This document shows positions 25,246 through 32,672 of a stretch of DNA of 64,000 nt, piece by piece; position 1 is the first letter of the stretch; each line of letters begins with the position of its first letter. The notes under the pieces were generated by a model. It was not told the origin of the DNA, searched no databases, and worked only from the letters and a program-made list of their open reading frames with translations. The position numbers and the translations under genes were made by a program. The stretch is from assembly GCA_041484195.1 (NCBI GenBank), contig JBGPHC010000003.1:124001-188000 (forward strand), read 5' to 3'. This stretch comes from PSRI01 sp041484195. GTDB taxonomy: Bacteria; Bacteroidota; Bacteroidia; Chitinophagales; Chitinophagaceae.

Positions 25246-25276
25246 CAAATATAAGACAGAAGTCCCGGCCCCGCAA
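25246..25276 (-). promoter_or_regulatory. Promoter of the cysteine leader and operon
   Basis: On the minus strand TTG (25274-25276), a 20-base spacer and TATATTTG (25246-25253) match the Bacteroidota -33/-7 pattern. The predicted transcript starts about a dozen bases before the leader ATG. Confidence 0.75.
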
Positions 25277-25363
25277 CACCGGAACCGAAATATTGGCCCA
25301 ACAAATGATTTTTAACAAAAGGAAAAATACAGGGTCATGAAATTGTCATGATATGGAAATAAT

Positions 25364-25804
25364 TCATGTAGTGGCCGCGGGGATCTCTCTCAGTAGCTCC
25401 AGGGAATTGGCGCCCCGCTCATACCCCAGGCAATAGCTGCCGTTTGTAATGATGAGGTACCGAACTGGCAAGGAGATATTATAACGGAGTATTTGATCCA
25501 ACACTTCTGTAGTCAGATCCACATTCATAGCCTTGCATTCTACGATCAGCAATGGTTTTGCTTCTTTCGTATAGACTACAATATCGCATCTCTTGATTAG
25601 TGATCCGAGGTGGATCTCCTTTTCCACGGCCATGAGGCTGGCGCTATAATTTTTCACCAGCATCAGGTATTGCAAAAAGTTTTGTCTCACCCATTCTTCC
25701 GGTGTAAGAGCCACCCATTGCTTTCGAACAGAGTCAAAAATCAATTCCTTTCCGCCCGAGGTCTTGATCCTGAAATTATAAAGTGGGTATTCGATTTTGA
25801 TCAT
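25364..25804 (-). CDS. HsdR N-terminal-domain protein (PD-(D/E)XK nuclease fold), stand-alone
   Basis: This 146-residue protein matches the type I restriction HsdR N-terminal domain found as an orphan protein in Bacteroidota. The nuclease-fold core is visible: Glu in VEKEIHLG, Asp in RCDIVVYTKEAKPLLIVECKA and the Glu-x-Lys pair of VECKA. The whole protein is just this domain; no helicase or methylase genes are nearby. Its role is unknown. It lies downstream of nothing obvious and divergently from the AMP nucleosidase gene. Confidence 0.8.
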   Translation of the reverse strand: MIKIEYPLYNFRIKTSGGKELIFDSVRKQWVALTPEEWVRQNFLQYLMLVKNYSASLMAVEKEIHLGSLIKRCDIVVYTKEAKPLLIVECKAMNVDLTTEVLDQILRYNISLPVRYLIITNGSYCLGYERGANSLELLREIPAATT

Positions 25805-25978
25805 GCTTGCTCCGAATTTGCTAAATTAGCCAATATGATTTTCAACCCATCGCCTAAATCGCCCCGAAAATATTGAAATTACAGATGATGCCGGTTGGAA
25901 TGAGTTCCACAAAAAGCCGGTTTGAATTAGGCGGTGAATGAGAATTTCGGATTTAACAGACTTGCAAATAAAGCTAAC

Positions 25979-26749
25979 ATGACAACAAAAGAAGAAATCG
26001 TACAGAATTGGCTACCCCGCTACACCGGAGAAAAACTCGAAAATTTTGGGAAATACATACTGCTCACCAATTTCAGTAATTATGTGCAGCTCTTCGCTGA
26101 ATGGAACAAAGTAGAGGTGGTAGGAAAAAACAAGGCGATGGAATGTGCTACCGCCGAAGGAATAACAATCATAAATTTTGGAATGGGCAGCCCTACAGCA
26201 GCCACCATCATGGATTTGCTCACAGCCATAGAGCCTGAGGCAGTATTGTTTCTCGGGAAATGCGGAGGCCTAAAAAAAAGAAATAAACTCGGTGATCTCA
26301 TACTCCCCATTGCGGCTATTCGCGGAGAAGGGACATCCAATGATTATTTTCCTCCCGAAGTACCCGCATTACCGGCATTTGCCCTCCAAAAAGCCATATC
26401 CACCACCATCCGGGACTATGGAGTTGACTATTGGACGGGTACCGTGTACACCACCAACCGGAGGATTTGGGAACATGATGAGGACTTCAGGAATTATCTG
26501 CAGAAGATAAGGGCTTATGCAATAGATATGGAAACCGCCACAATTCTTTCAGTTGGGTTCTTCAACAAGATCCCCACAGGGGCTCTGCTGCTGGTGAGCG
26601 ACCAGCCCATGATACCGGAGGGAGTGAAGACAGAAGAGAGCGACAAAAAAGTAACTGAGAACTTTGTAGAAAATCATATCCGGATCGGAATCGATTCTCT
26701 CAAACAACTTATCAATAATGGATTAACGGTCAGGCATTTGAGATTTTGA
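25979..26749 (+). CDS. amn: AMP nucleosidase
   Basis: This phosphorylase-fold enzyme cleaves AMP to adenine and ribose-5-phosphate. The ATG at 25979 (MTTKEEIVQNWLPRYTG) gives 256 residues, the length of the short Bacteroidota form without the large N-terminal domain of the E. coli enzyme. Visible features are NFGMGSPTAATIMDLL, LFLGKCGGL, RGEGTSNDYFPPEVPA and DMETATILSVGF, which form the nucleoside-phosphorylase-type active site. The frame extends 15 codons upstream without family similarity. Confidence 0.92.
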   Translation: MTTKEEIVQNWLPRYTGEKLENFGKYILLTNFSNYVQLFAEWNKVEVVGKNKAMECATAEGITIINFGMGSPTAATIMDLLTAIEPEAVLFLGKCGGLKKRNKLGDLILPIAAIRGEGTSNDYFPPEVPALPAFALQKAISTTIRDYGVDYWTGTVYTTNRRIWEHDEDFRNYLQKIRAYAIDMETATILSVGFFNKIPTGALLLVSDQPMIPEGVKTEESDKKVTENFVENHIRIGIDSLKQLINNGLTVRHLRF

Positions 26750-26874
26750 ATTGGACAAGGAAATGGACCCTATAAGGTAAGACCTGCCAGGAACCTGAAT
26801 TGCCAGGAGATCGTTTCGATCAGGAATGCCTGCTCACGTGAAAGATTAGCTGCAAGATTGAGCAAATAGAAAAA

Positions 26875-28647
26875 ATGAATTACCCCCTGCTTAGGATAGA
26901 AGATTTGCGGATTGAATTTCGCGGCGATCATGAAACAATTCCAGCTGTCGATCATATTTCCTTTTCGGTGAACCGTGGCGAACTGGTGGCGATTGTTGGA
27001 GAATCCGGTTCGGGGAAATCGGTTACCGCATTATCCTTATTGCAATTGTTGCAGAGCCCTCCCGCGAAATACGGTAGTGGCGAAATTTTTTTCTCAGAAC
27101 AGGGCGGAGCTCCGCTCAATCTGCTGGAACTGGGGCCTTCAGGCATTCGAACATTGCGCGGAAACAAGATTTCCATGATCTTCCAGGAGCCCATGACCTC
27201 GCTTAACCCGGTGCTCAGTTGTGGCGCTCAGGTGAAGGAGGCAATCCTGGCGCACCAATCAATAACAGGCAAAGCAGCCAAACAAAAAGCAATCGAACTT
27301 TTTCATAAAGTCGGGCTTCCGGAGCCTTCCCAGGTTTATAACCGCTATCCCCACCAGCTCAGCGGAGGTCAGAGACAAAGAGTGATGATCGCGATGGCCA
27401 TGAGTTGCGAACCAGTGTTGCTGATTGCAGATGAGCCCACTACCGCGCTGGATGTTACAGTACAGAAAACGATCTTGCACCTTATCCGCGACCTGCAGCG
27501 CGAAAACAATATGGCGGTCATTTTCATCACCCATGACCTCGGCCTGGTAGGCGAAATAGCCGACAGAGTGCTGGTAATGTACCGGGGTAAGATAGTAGAA
27601 CAGTCAGGCACAGCCGAAATATTCACCCAACCCAGGCATCCTTATACCAGAGCTCTGCTTGCCTGCCGGCCTGTTCTATATGGCAAGGACAAAAGGTTGC
27701 CGGTAGTAGGCGATTTTATTCCAGAGGAGCTTTCAGAAACGGACAGGAATGCCAGGCCAACCGGGAAAAAGACCGGAGCGCGGGACCTGCCTGCAATGGT
27801 TGAAACTTTTGCGGGAGGCGACCATCAAACTGCCCCCGAAATTCGCGGAACTCAAATGTTGGAAGTGAGGAATCTGAAGGTCTGGTTTCCGGCTAAAAAA
27901 AATATTCTTGGAAGAGTATTGAACTATGTGAAAGCCGTGGATGATTTGAGCTTTGATGTTTATTCAGGGGAGACCCTCGGGCTCGTTGGTGAATCGGGTT
28001 GCGGCAAAACCACTCTGGGCAGGACATTGTTGCGGCTGCTCACCCCTACAGCCGGAAGCATACTTTTTGAGGGCAGGGATCTAATAAGCATTCCGGATAC
28101 TGAAATGCGGAAACTCAGGAAAGAGATGCAGATTATATTCCAGGATCCTTATTCCTCTTTGAATCCAAGGATGAGTATAGGAAAAGCGATAATGGAACCG
28201 CTCAGGGTGCACGGAATCCAGGATACGGAAAAACATAGCAAAGAGAAAGTGATTGAATTGCTTGAGAAGGTAAATCTCGAATCGGGGCATTATAACAGGT
28301 ACCCGCACGAATTCAGTGGCGGTCAAAGGCAGAGAATCTGCATTGCCAGGGCACTGGCACTTAATCCTTCATTTATTGTTTGCGATGAATCGGTTTCGGC
28401 GCTGGACGTTAGTGTGCAGGCACAGGTACTGAACCTTCTCAACGATCTGAAGAAGGAATTTGGATTTACGACGGTCTTTATATCACATGATCTGGCTGTG
28501 GTGCATTATATCAGCGACCGGATCATGGTAATGAATAAGGGTAAGATCGAAGAGATTGGACCCGCGGGGGAAGTTTACCATCATCCAGTGCGGGAATACA
28601 CCCAAAAACTCATCGATTCAATGCCGAAAGGCTTTACGGGTAATTGA
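26875..28647 (+). CDS. Fused dual ATP-binding protein of a peptide-type ABC transporter (DppD-DppF-like)
   Basis: This 590-residue protein has two complete ABC ATPase domains. The first has Walker A GESGSGKS (42-49), signature LSGGQRQR and Walker B LLIADEPTTALD. The second has GESGCGKTT near residue 372, FSGGQRQRICIARAL and FIVCDESVSALDVS. Each domain ends with the oligopeptide-transporter C-terminal extension (HPYTRALLACRP; HPVREYTQKLI). It energises an oligopeptide or related importer, or the export system of the same family, at the inner membrane. No permease or binding-protein gene is adjacent, so its membrane partners are elsewhere. Confidence 0.92.
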   Translation: MNYPLLRIEDLRIEFRGDHETIPAVDHISFSVNRGELVAIVGESGSGKSVTALSLLQLLQSPPAKYGSGEIFFSEQGGAPLNLLELGPSGIRTLRGNKISMIFQEPMTSLNPVLSCGAQVKEAILAHQSITGKAAKQKAIELFHKVGLPEPSQVYNRYPHQLSGGQRQRVMIAMAMSCEPVLLIADEPTTALDVTVQKTILHLIRDLQRENNMAVIFITHDLGLVGEIADRVLVMYRGKIVEQSGTAEIFTQPRHPYTRALLACRPVLYGKDKRLPVVGDFIPEELSETDRNARPTGKKTGARDLPAMVETFAGGDHQTAPEIRGTQMLEVRNLKVWFPAKKNILGRVLNYVKAVDDLSFDVYSGETLGLVGESGCGKTTLGRTLLRLLTPTAGSILFEGRDLISIPDTEMRKLRKEMQIIFQDPYSSLNPRMSIGKAIMEPLRVHGIQDTEKHSKEKVIELLEKVNLESGHYNRYPHEFSGGQRQRICIARALALNPSFIVCDESVSALDVSVQAQVLNLLNDLKKEFGFTTVFISHDLAVVHYISDRIMVMNKGKIEEIGPAGEVYHHPVREYTQKLIDSMPKGFTGN

Positions 28648-28701
28648 ACGTTGTACTAAGGCCAATCGAGGATCCTGAAATGGGACGTCTTCCTCAAAAT
28701 C

Positions 28702-28731
28702 TTTGTTGAAATGATTTTTTGCATACCTTTG
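28702..28731 (+). promoter_or_regulatory. Strong promoter upstream of the structured RNA and queA
   Basis: TTTG (28702-28705), an 18-base spacer and TACCTTTG (28724-28731) match the Bacteroidota consensus. Transcription should start near 28738, just before the long inverted repeat. Confidence 0.75.
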
Positions 28732-28742
28732 CACGCTAAATT

Positions 28743-28842
28743 ATTAAGGCACACATGAAACCTGGTGCCGTAAGATCAGGTTTGAAGTGTCAGCGAATCC
28801 ATCCTGCGGCCATCTGCCCCGGTGAGTTTCATGTGGCTTAAT
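28743..28842 (+). ncRNA. Structured RNA of about 100 nt: candidate small SRP (4.5S-like) RNA or queA leader
   Basis: Two arms, ATTAAG+C+CACATGAAAC (28743-28761) and GTTTCATGTG+G+CTTAAT (28826-28842), form a stem of about 17 bp. It closes a rod-like region whose centre holds TCAGG ... CAGC (28776-28794). The total length, strong promoter and central CAGG/CAGC spacing recall bacterial small SRP RNA. The apical loop (TTTGAAG) departs from the usual GGAA tetraloop, and no T-tract follows. Alternatively it is a cis-acting leader: the 3' arm TTTCATGTG can also pair perfectly with CACATGAAA at the queA start (28861-28869). A covariance-model search would decide. Confidence 0.5.
28755..28841 (+). CDS. 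Possible 28-codon upstream ORF inside the structured RNA
   Basis: ATG at 28755 opens 28 codons, beginning MKPGAVRSGLK and ending PGEFHVA, and stops at 28839-28841. Its start codon lies in the 5' arm and its stop in the 3' arm of the long stem. It may be a leader peptide or a chance frame inside a non-coding RNA. Confidence 0.2.
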   Translation: MKPGAVRSGLKCQRIHPAAICPGEFHVA

Positions 28843-28863
28843 CTGAAAAACAATTCTATACAC

Positions 28864-29913
28864 ATGAAATTATCACAGTTCCGTTTCGACCTGCCCTTAA
28901 ATCTAATCGCACAACACCCCGCCAAGAAAAGAGAAGATGCCCGAATGATGGTAGTTCACCGGCAAACGGGCCAGATGGAGAATAAGCATTTCAGAGATAT
29001 ATTGGAGTATTTCGATGACAAAGACGTATTCGTAGTAAATAATACCAAAGTCTTCCCGGCCAGGATGTATGGCCGCAAGGAAAAGACTGGTGCAAAGATT
29101 GAGGTTTTCCTGCTCCGTGAACTCAACAAGCTGAACCGCCTTTGGGATGTGATCGTGGATCCTGCCAGAAAGATCAGGGTCGGCAACAAATTATATTTTG
29201 GTGATACGGAAGACCTCGTCGCGGAAGTAATTGACAATACAACCTCAAGGGGAAGAACCATAAGATTTCTATTTGACGGAACTGATGAAGAATTCAAGCA
29301 GGCTTTGGCTAACCTGGGAGAGACGCCCCTACCAAAATATATCAAGCGTAAACCCGATGAAGAGGACAGGGAGCGTTACCAAACGGTATATGCGAAGCAT
29401 GAAGGTGCGGTAGCGGCTCCAACTGCAGGTCTGCATTTCAGCATTGAATTGATTAAAAGGCTTGAAATTAAAGGAATCCGTTTTGCAGAAATCACTTTGC
29501 ACACGGGTCTGGGTACTTTCAGGCCTATTGAAGTTGAAGACCTCAGCAAACACAAAATGGACGCAGAGTACTACCGCATCGAAGAAACAGCTTGCACCAT
29601 AGTAAATAAAGCCAAGTTGGAAGGACATCGAATTTGCTCGGTTGGCACCACCACCATGCGGGCTCTCGAATCATCTTTTACTGCCGAAAAATTGTTGAAA
29701 CCATCCGAAGGCTGGACCAATACTTTTATCCATCCCCCTTATAATTTCTCCATTGCCGATTCCCTGGTGACTAATTTTCACTTGCCCAAAACAAGTCTCT
29801 TGATCATGGTTTGCGCCTTCGCGGGTTATGACCTGGCTATGGAAGCCTATAAAAAGGCGATCAAAGATAAATACCGCTTCTTCAGTTATGGAGATGCCAT
29901 GCTGGTGATCTGA
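28864..29913 (+). CDS. queA: S-adenosylmethionine:tRNA ribosyltransferase-isomerase
   Basis: QueA transfers and isomerises the ribose of SAM onto 7-aminomethyl-7-deazaguanine in tRNA to form epoxyqueuosine. The ATG at 28864 gives 349 residues beginning MKLSQFRFDLPLNLIAQHP, the conserved family start. Other conserved segments are NNTKVFPARMYG, HEGAVAAPTAGLHFS, LHTGLGTFRPIE and TNFHLPKTSLLIMVCAF. The start codon context (ACACATGAAA) is an exact repeat of the 5' arm of the upstream RNA stem. A bidirectional hairpin separates it from the convergent aspartokinase gene. Confidence 0.96.
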   Translation: MKLSQFRFDLPLNLIAQHPAKKREDARMMVVHRQTGQMENKHFRDILEYFDDKDVFVVNNTKVFPARMYGRKEKTGAKIEVFLLRELNKLNRLWDVIVDPARKIRVGNKLYFGDTEDLVAEVIDNTTSRGRTIRFLFDGTDEEFKQALANLGETPLPKYIKRKPDEEDRERYQTVYAKHEGAVAAPTAGLHFSIELIKRLEIKGIRFAEITLHTGLGTFRPIEVEDLSKHKMDAEYYRIEETACTIVNKAKLEGHRICSVGTTTMRALESSFTAEKLLKPSEGWTNTFIHPPYNFSIADSLVTNFHLPKTSLLIMVCAFAGYDLAMEAYKKAIKDKYRFFSYGDAMLVI

Positions 29914-29938
29914 TTGAGCTAACAACATAGGATAAATG

Positions 29939-29974
29939 ATAATGCCGGGTGTAAACAATCCGGCATTATTATTT
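29939..29974. terminator. Hairpin between convergent queA and aspartokinase genes
   Basis: A perfect 10-bp stem ATAATGCCGG / CCGGCATTAT with an 11-base loop lies in the 69-base gap between the two stops. The T-rich flanks are short, so it is a plausible two-way terminator rather than a textbook one. Confidence 0.6.
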
Positions 29975-29982
29975 CCGAAGAA

Positions 29983-31305
29983 CTATTCCAGACCAAATAA
30001 GCCCTTATTGAGGAGTTGAAGGGTCTTCGTTTTGTATCCTGCCGGAACCAATATGGAAACATTGTGAGGACTGCCACCATAACTCACCATGCGCACAGGT
30101 ATGGACCGTAGCGATTCAAACAGCTTGCTCAGGATTCCCGGGGTTTGGGTGATCTCATTGCCTACAATGGAAACGATGGTTTGATCACGGTCGGTTTCAA
30201 TTGTTCCGAAGGGTTCCAGTTCCTTCAATATTTGTGGCAGATTAGCAGGATTATCAATCGTGAGCGATACCGCCACTTCGGACGTGGTGATCATATCAAT
30301 CGGCGTACGGTATTTCTCAAAAACTTCAAAAATCTTTCTCAGGAATCCGTAGGCGAGGAGCATCCGGCTGCTCTTGATCTTTATAGCGATGATCCCATCC
30401 TTGGCGGCAACTGCTTTAACGCCCACGGAACCGGCATCCTGCATGATCACCGTGCCGGCGGCATCGGGCTGCATGGTGTTTAATAATTTGACCGGAACTT
30501 TTTCCTGCTGCGCCGGCCAGATACAGGTGGGGTGAAGGATCTTGGCTCCGAAATAAGCAAGTTCCGCCGCTTCATCAAAACTCAATTGTTCCACTGGCAC
30601 GGTCTTTTTTACCACCCGCGGATCATTGTTATGCATGCCATCGATATCAGTCCATATTTCACATACACTGGCCCTAACCGCTGCGGCAACTAACGATGCC
30701 GTGTAATCGCTTCCGCCCCTTTTTAGATTGTCAACTTCTCCTTTAGCGTTCCGGCAAATATATCCCTGCGTGATGAAAAGACCCTCATTCCTGTGGTGTT
30801 CCAGTATCCTTGTGAGCCTGGTCCTGATCACGTCCAACTGAGGTTCATCATGCGCGCTGATCTGCATGAAGTCAAGAGCCGGCAATAATACATGCGCTAT
30901 CCCCCGCTCTTCCAGGTAAACGCTGAACATCTTGGTGCTCATTAATTCTCCCTGTGCCAGAATATCTTTATTCAGGGCCTCATTGAAGGATATCCTTAGA
31001 ATGATATTCAGGAACTCAAAATGCTCGGCAATAATGTCCTTCCCTTTTTTATAGGTCTCTTCCTTTTTCAGGAGTGAGGCTAGGAATGACTGGTAATAAG
31101 CTTCCAGTTCATCGATTTTTTGCTTGGCTTCCTGCCTGCTGCCCTTGGCAAGTAATTCTCCGATGGCTACCAGGGTATTCGTTGTTCCACTGATGGCGCT
31201 CAATACAACAATCTTTGGTTCCTTGTCCCTGGTGATCAGTTGAGCAACCTGTTGCATCCTCTCGGGTTTTCCTAAGGATGTACCTCCGAACTTCATGACT
31301 TTCAT
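29983..31305 (-). CDS. lysC: Aspartate kinase
   Basis: This 440-residue monofunctional aspartokinase catalyses the first step of the lysine/threonine/methionine pathway. KFGGTSLG (4-11) is the ATP/substrate loop; LKRGGSDYTASLVAAAV and EIWTDIDGMHNNDPR complete the kinase domain. Two ACT domains follow (about 310-440), the usual sites for feedback by lysine or threonine. No homoserine dehydrogenase domain is fused. It has its own promoter about 50 bases upstream. Confidence 0.94.
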   Translation of the reverse strand: MKVMKFGGTSLGKPERMQQVAQLITRDKEPKIVVLSAISGTTNTLVAIGELLAKGSRQEAKQKIDELEAYYQSFLASLLKKEETYKKGKDIIAEHFEFLNIILRISFNEALNKDILAQGELMSTKMFSVYLEERGIAHVLLPALDFMQISAHDEPQLDVIRTRLTRILEHHRNEGLFITQGYICRNAKGEVDNLKRGGSDYTASLVAAAVRASVCEIWTDIDGMHNNDPRVVKKTVPVEQLSFDEAAELAYFGAKILHPTCIWPAQQEKVPVKLLNTMQPDAAGTVIMQDAGSVGVKAVAAKDGIIAIKIKSSRMLLAYGFLRKIFEVFEKYRTPIDMITTSEVAVSLTIDNPANLPQILKELEPFGTIETDRDQTIVSIVGNEITQTPGILSKLFESLRSIPVRMVSYGGSPHNVSILVPAGYKTKTLQLLNKGLFGLE

Positions 31306-31356
31306 AAAATGTCTCCGGCTCCCTAACTGGGAGATTTAATGTTATTGAATGGCTGG

Positions 31357-31388
31357 CAAAAATATTTGAGAAGTAAGGATAAAACAAA
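31357..31388 (-). promoter_or_regulatory. Promoter of the aspartokinase gene
   Basis: On the minus strand TTTG (31385-31388), a 20-base spacer and TATTTTTG (31357-31364) fit the consensus closely. The short leader contains a small CTCCC / GGGAG hairpin just before the start. Confidence 0.75.
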
Positions 31389-31395
31389 AATCCTT

Positions 31396-32490
31396 CTAAA
31401 GAATTCCTGCTACAGGAGGCTCCACGCCTAATTTTTCGCCCAATAGCTTCAAGTCTTCCACAACAGAGAAGATCACCGGAATGCCATTAATCTTCCTTTC
31501 GGCCTCAGCTTCTCTTTCAGGATCACCTGGTATCAAAACCTTTTCATGATCCGGAGCCGGTTTCGCAGATCTAAACCTTTTGATCCAGCGATCCATATTT
31601 TGTTTGAATTCTTCGGCTGGCCTGAATGCATCCACTCTCATTGCTCCTAAGAAATGTCCAATCCCTTCGCCTGGCATGCCTTCGGGTATTGGAACATATG
31701 CGGGAAATGGTGGCACCCAGGGTCCATAGTTGGCGCCGCTCAGCAGGGCAGAAAAAATATCCACAATTGCTCCTAGTGCATAGCCTTTATGACTCCCATG
31801 TTCACGGTCCCCTCCCAAAGGCAGCAATGCCCCGCCCTTCTTCAATTCATTAGGATCAGTTGAGATATTCCCATTCCTGTCATGGATCCAGCCTTCCGGA
31901 GCCTGCAAATTTTTGCGTTGCAATATTTCCAGTTTACCATTCGCTGCGGTAGTAGTTGCGAAGTCCGCTACAAAAGCCGGCTCTTCACCCGCGGGTACGG
32001 CCACACAGATAGGATTCGTGCCCAACATCCTTTCAATGGAAAAGGTTGGCGCCACCAGCGCACTGGCATTAGTCATGGCCATGCCGATCATGTCATGCTC
32101 CAGAGCCATCATAGCATGGTGCCCCGCGATACCGAAATGATTGGAATTTTTCACGCTTACCCAGCCGCTGCCCACCTGCCGGGCCTTTTCAATGGCTACC
32201 TGCATGGCAAACGGAGCTACTACCAATCCCAGACCGCTGTCGCCGTCCACCACGCCAGTGGAAGGGGTTTCATGAATAATTCTGATGGCCGGACTTGGAT
32301 TCACCCGCTTGACTTCCCATAACCTGACATAACCGCTCAAACGAGCTATGCCATGTGAATCTATCCCTCGCAAATCGGCGCTCAGGAGGGAGCCTGCCGC
32401 GATTGCCGCATGACTTTCGGTACAGCCTATGCGCAAAAATACCTTTCTCGAGAATTCGTGCAACTGTTCGTAGCTGAAGACCTTTTCCAT
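31396..32490 (-). CDS. Ldh family (malate/L-lactate/ureidoglycolate-type) NAD(P)-dependent oxidoreductase
   Basis: This 364-residue protein of the type 2 malate/lactate dehydrogenase family lacks a Rossmann fold of the usual kind. The conserved segments are DLRGIDSHGIARL (with the substrate His), NSNHFGIAGHHAM, GMAMTNASALVAP, GTNPICVAVPA and HKGYALGAIVDIFSALL. The family reduces or oxidises 2-hydroxy acids such as malate, L-lactate, sulfolactate or ureidoglycolate; the substrate here cannot be named. It lies upstream of the aspartokinase gene on the same strand, but a promoter sits between them. Confidence 0.88.
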   Translation of the reverse strand: MEKVFSYEQLHEFSRKVFLRIGCTESHAAIAAGSLLSADLRGIDSHGIARLSGYVRLWEVKRVNPSPAIRIIHETPSTGVVDGDSGLGLVVAPFAMQVAIEKARQVGSGWVSVKNSNHFGIAGHHAMMALEHDMIGMAMTNASALVAPTFSIERMLGTNPICVAVPAGEEPAFVADFATTTAANGKLEILQRKNLQAPEGWIHDRNGNISTDPNELKKGGALLPLGGDREHGSHKGYALGAIVDIFSALLSGANYGPWVPPFPAYVPIPEGMPGEGIGHFLGAMRVDAFRPAEEFKQNMDRWIKRFRSAKPAPDHEKVLIPGDPEREAEAERKINGIPVIFSVVEDLKLLGEKLGVEPPVAGIL

Positions 32491-32672
32491 ATAGGATGCA
32501 AAATACTGAAATGTAGAACCTGAAATTCAACCGGAAGGAATGAAACCAGATTCGGATCAAATTTCAATCATTGAGTATTGAACATGTTCAATGAATTGGG
32601 AGTAACGTCCACCAGGCCAGATCAAAAAATGGCGCTATGAATCCCTTCTTCCAAAAGGTCGCCAATCATTTC

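Noticed and set aside
28743..28842. preQ1 riboswitch in front of queA
   Set aside because: The compact preQ1-I hairpin with A-rich tail, which is much shorter, is not visible; the element is a long rod-like stem instead.
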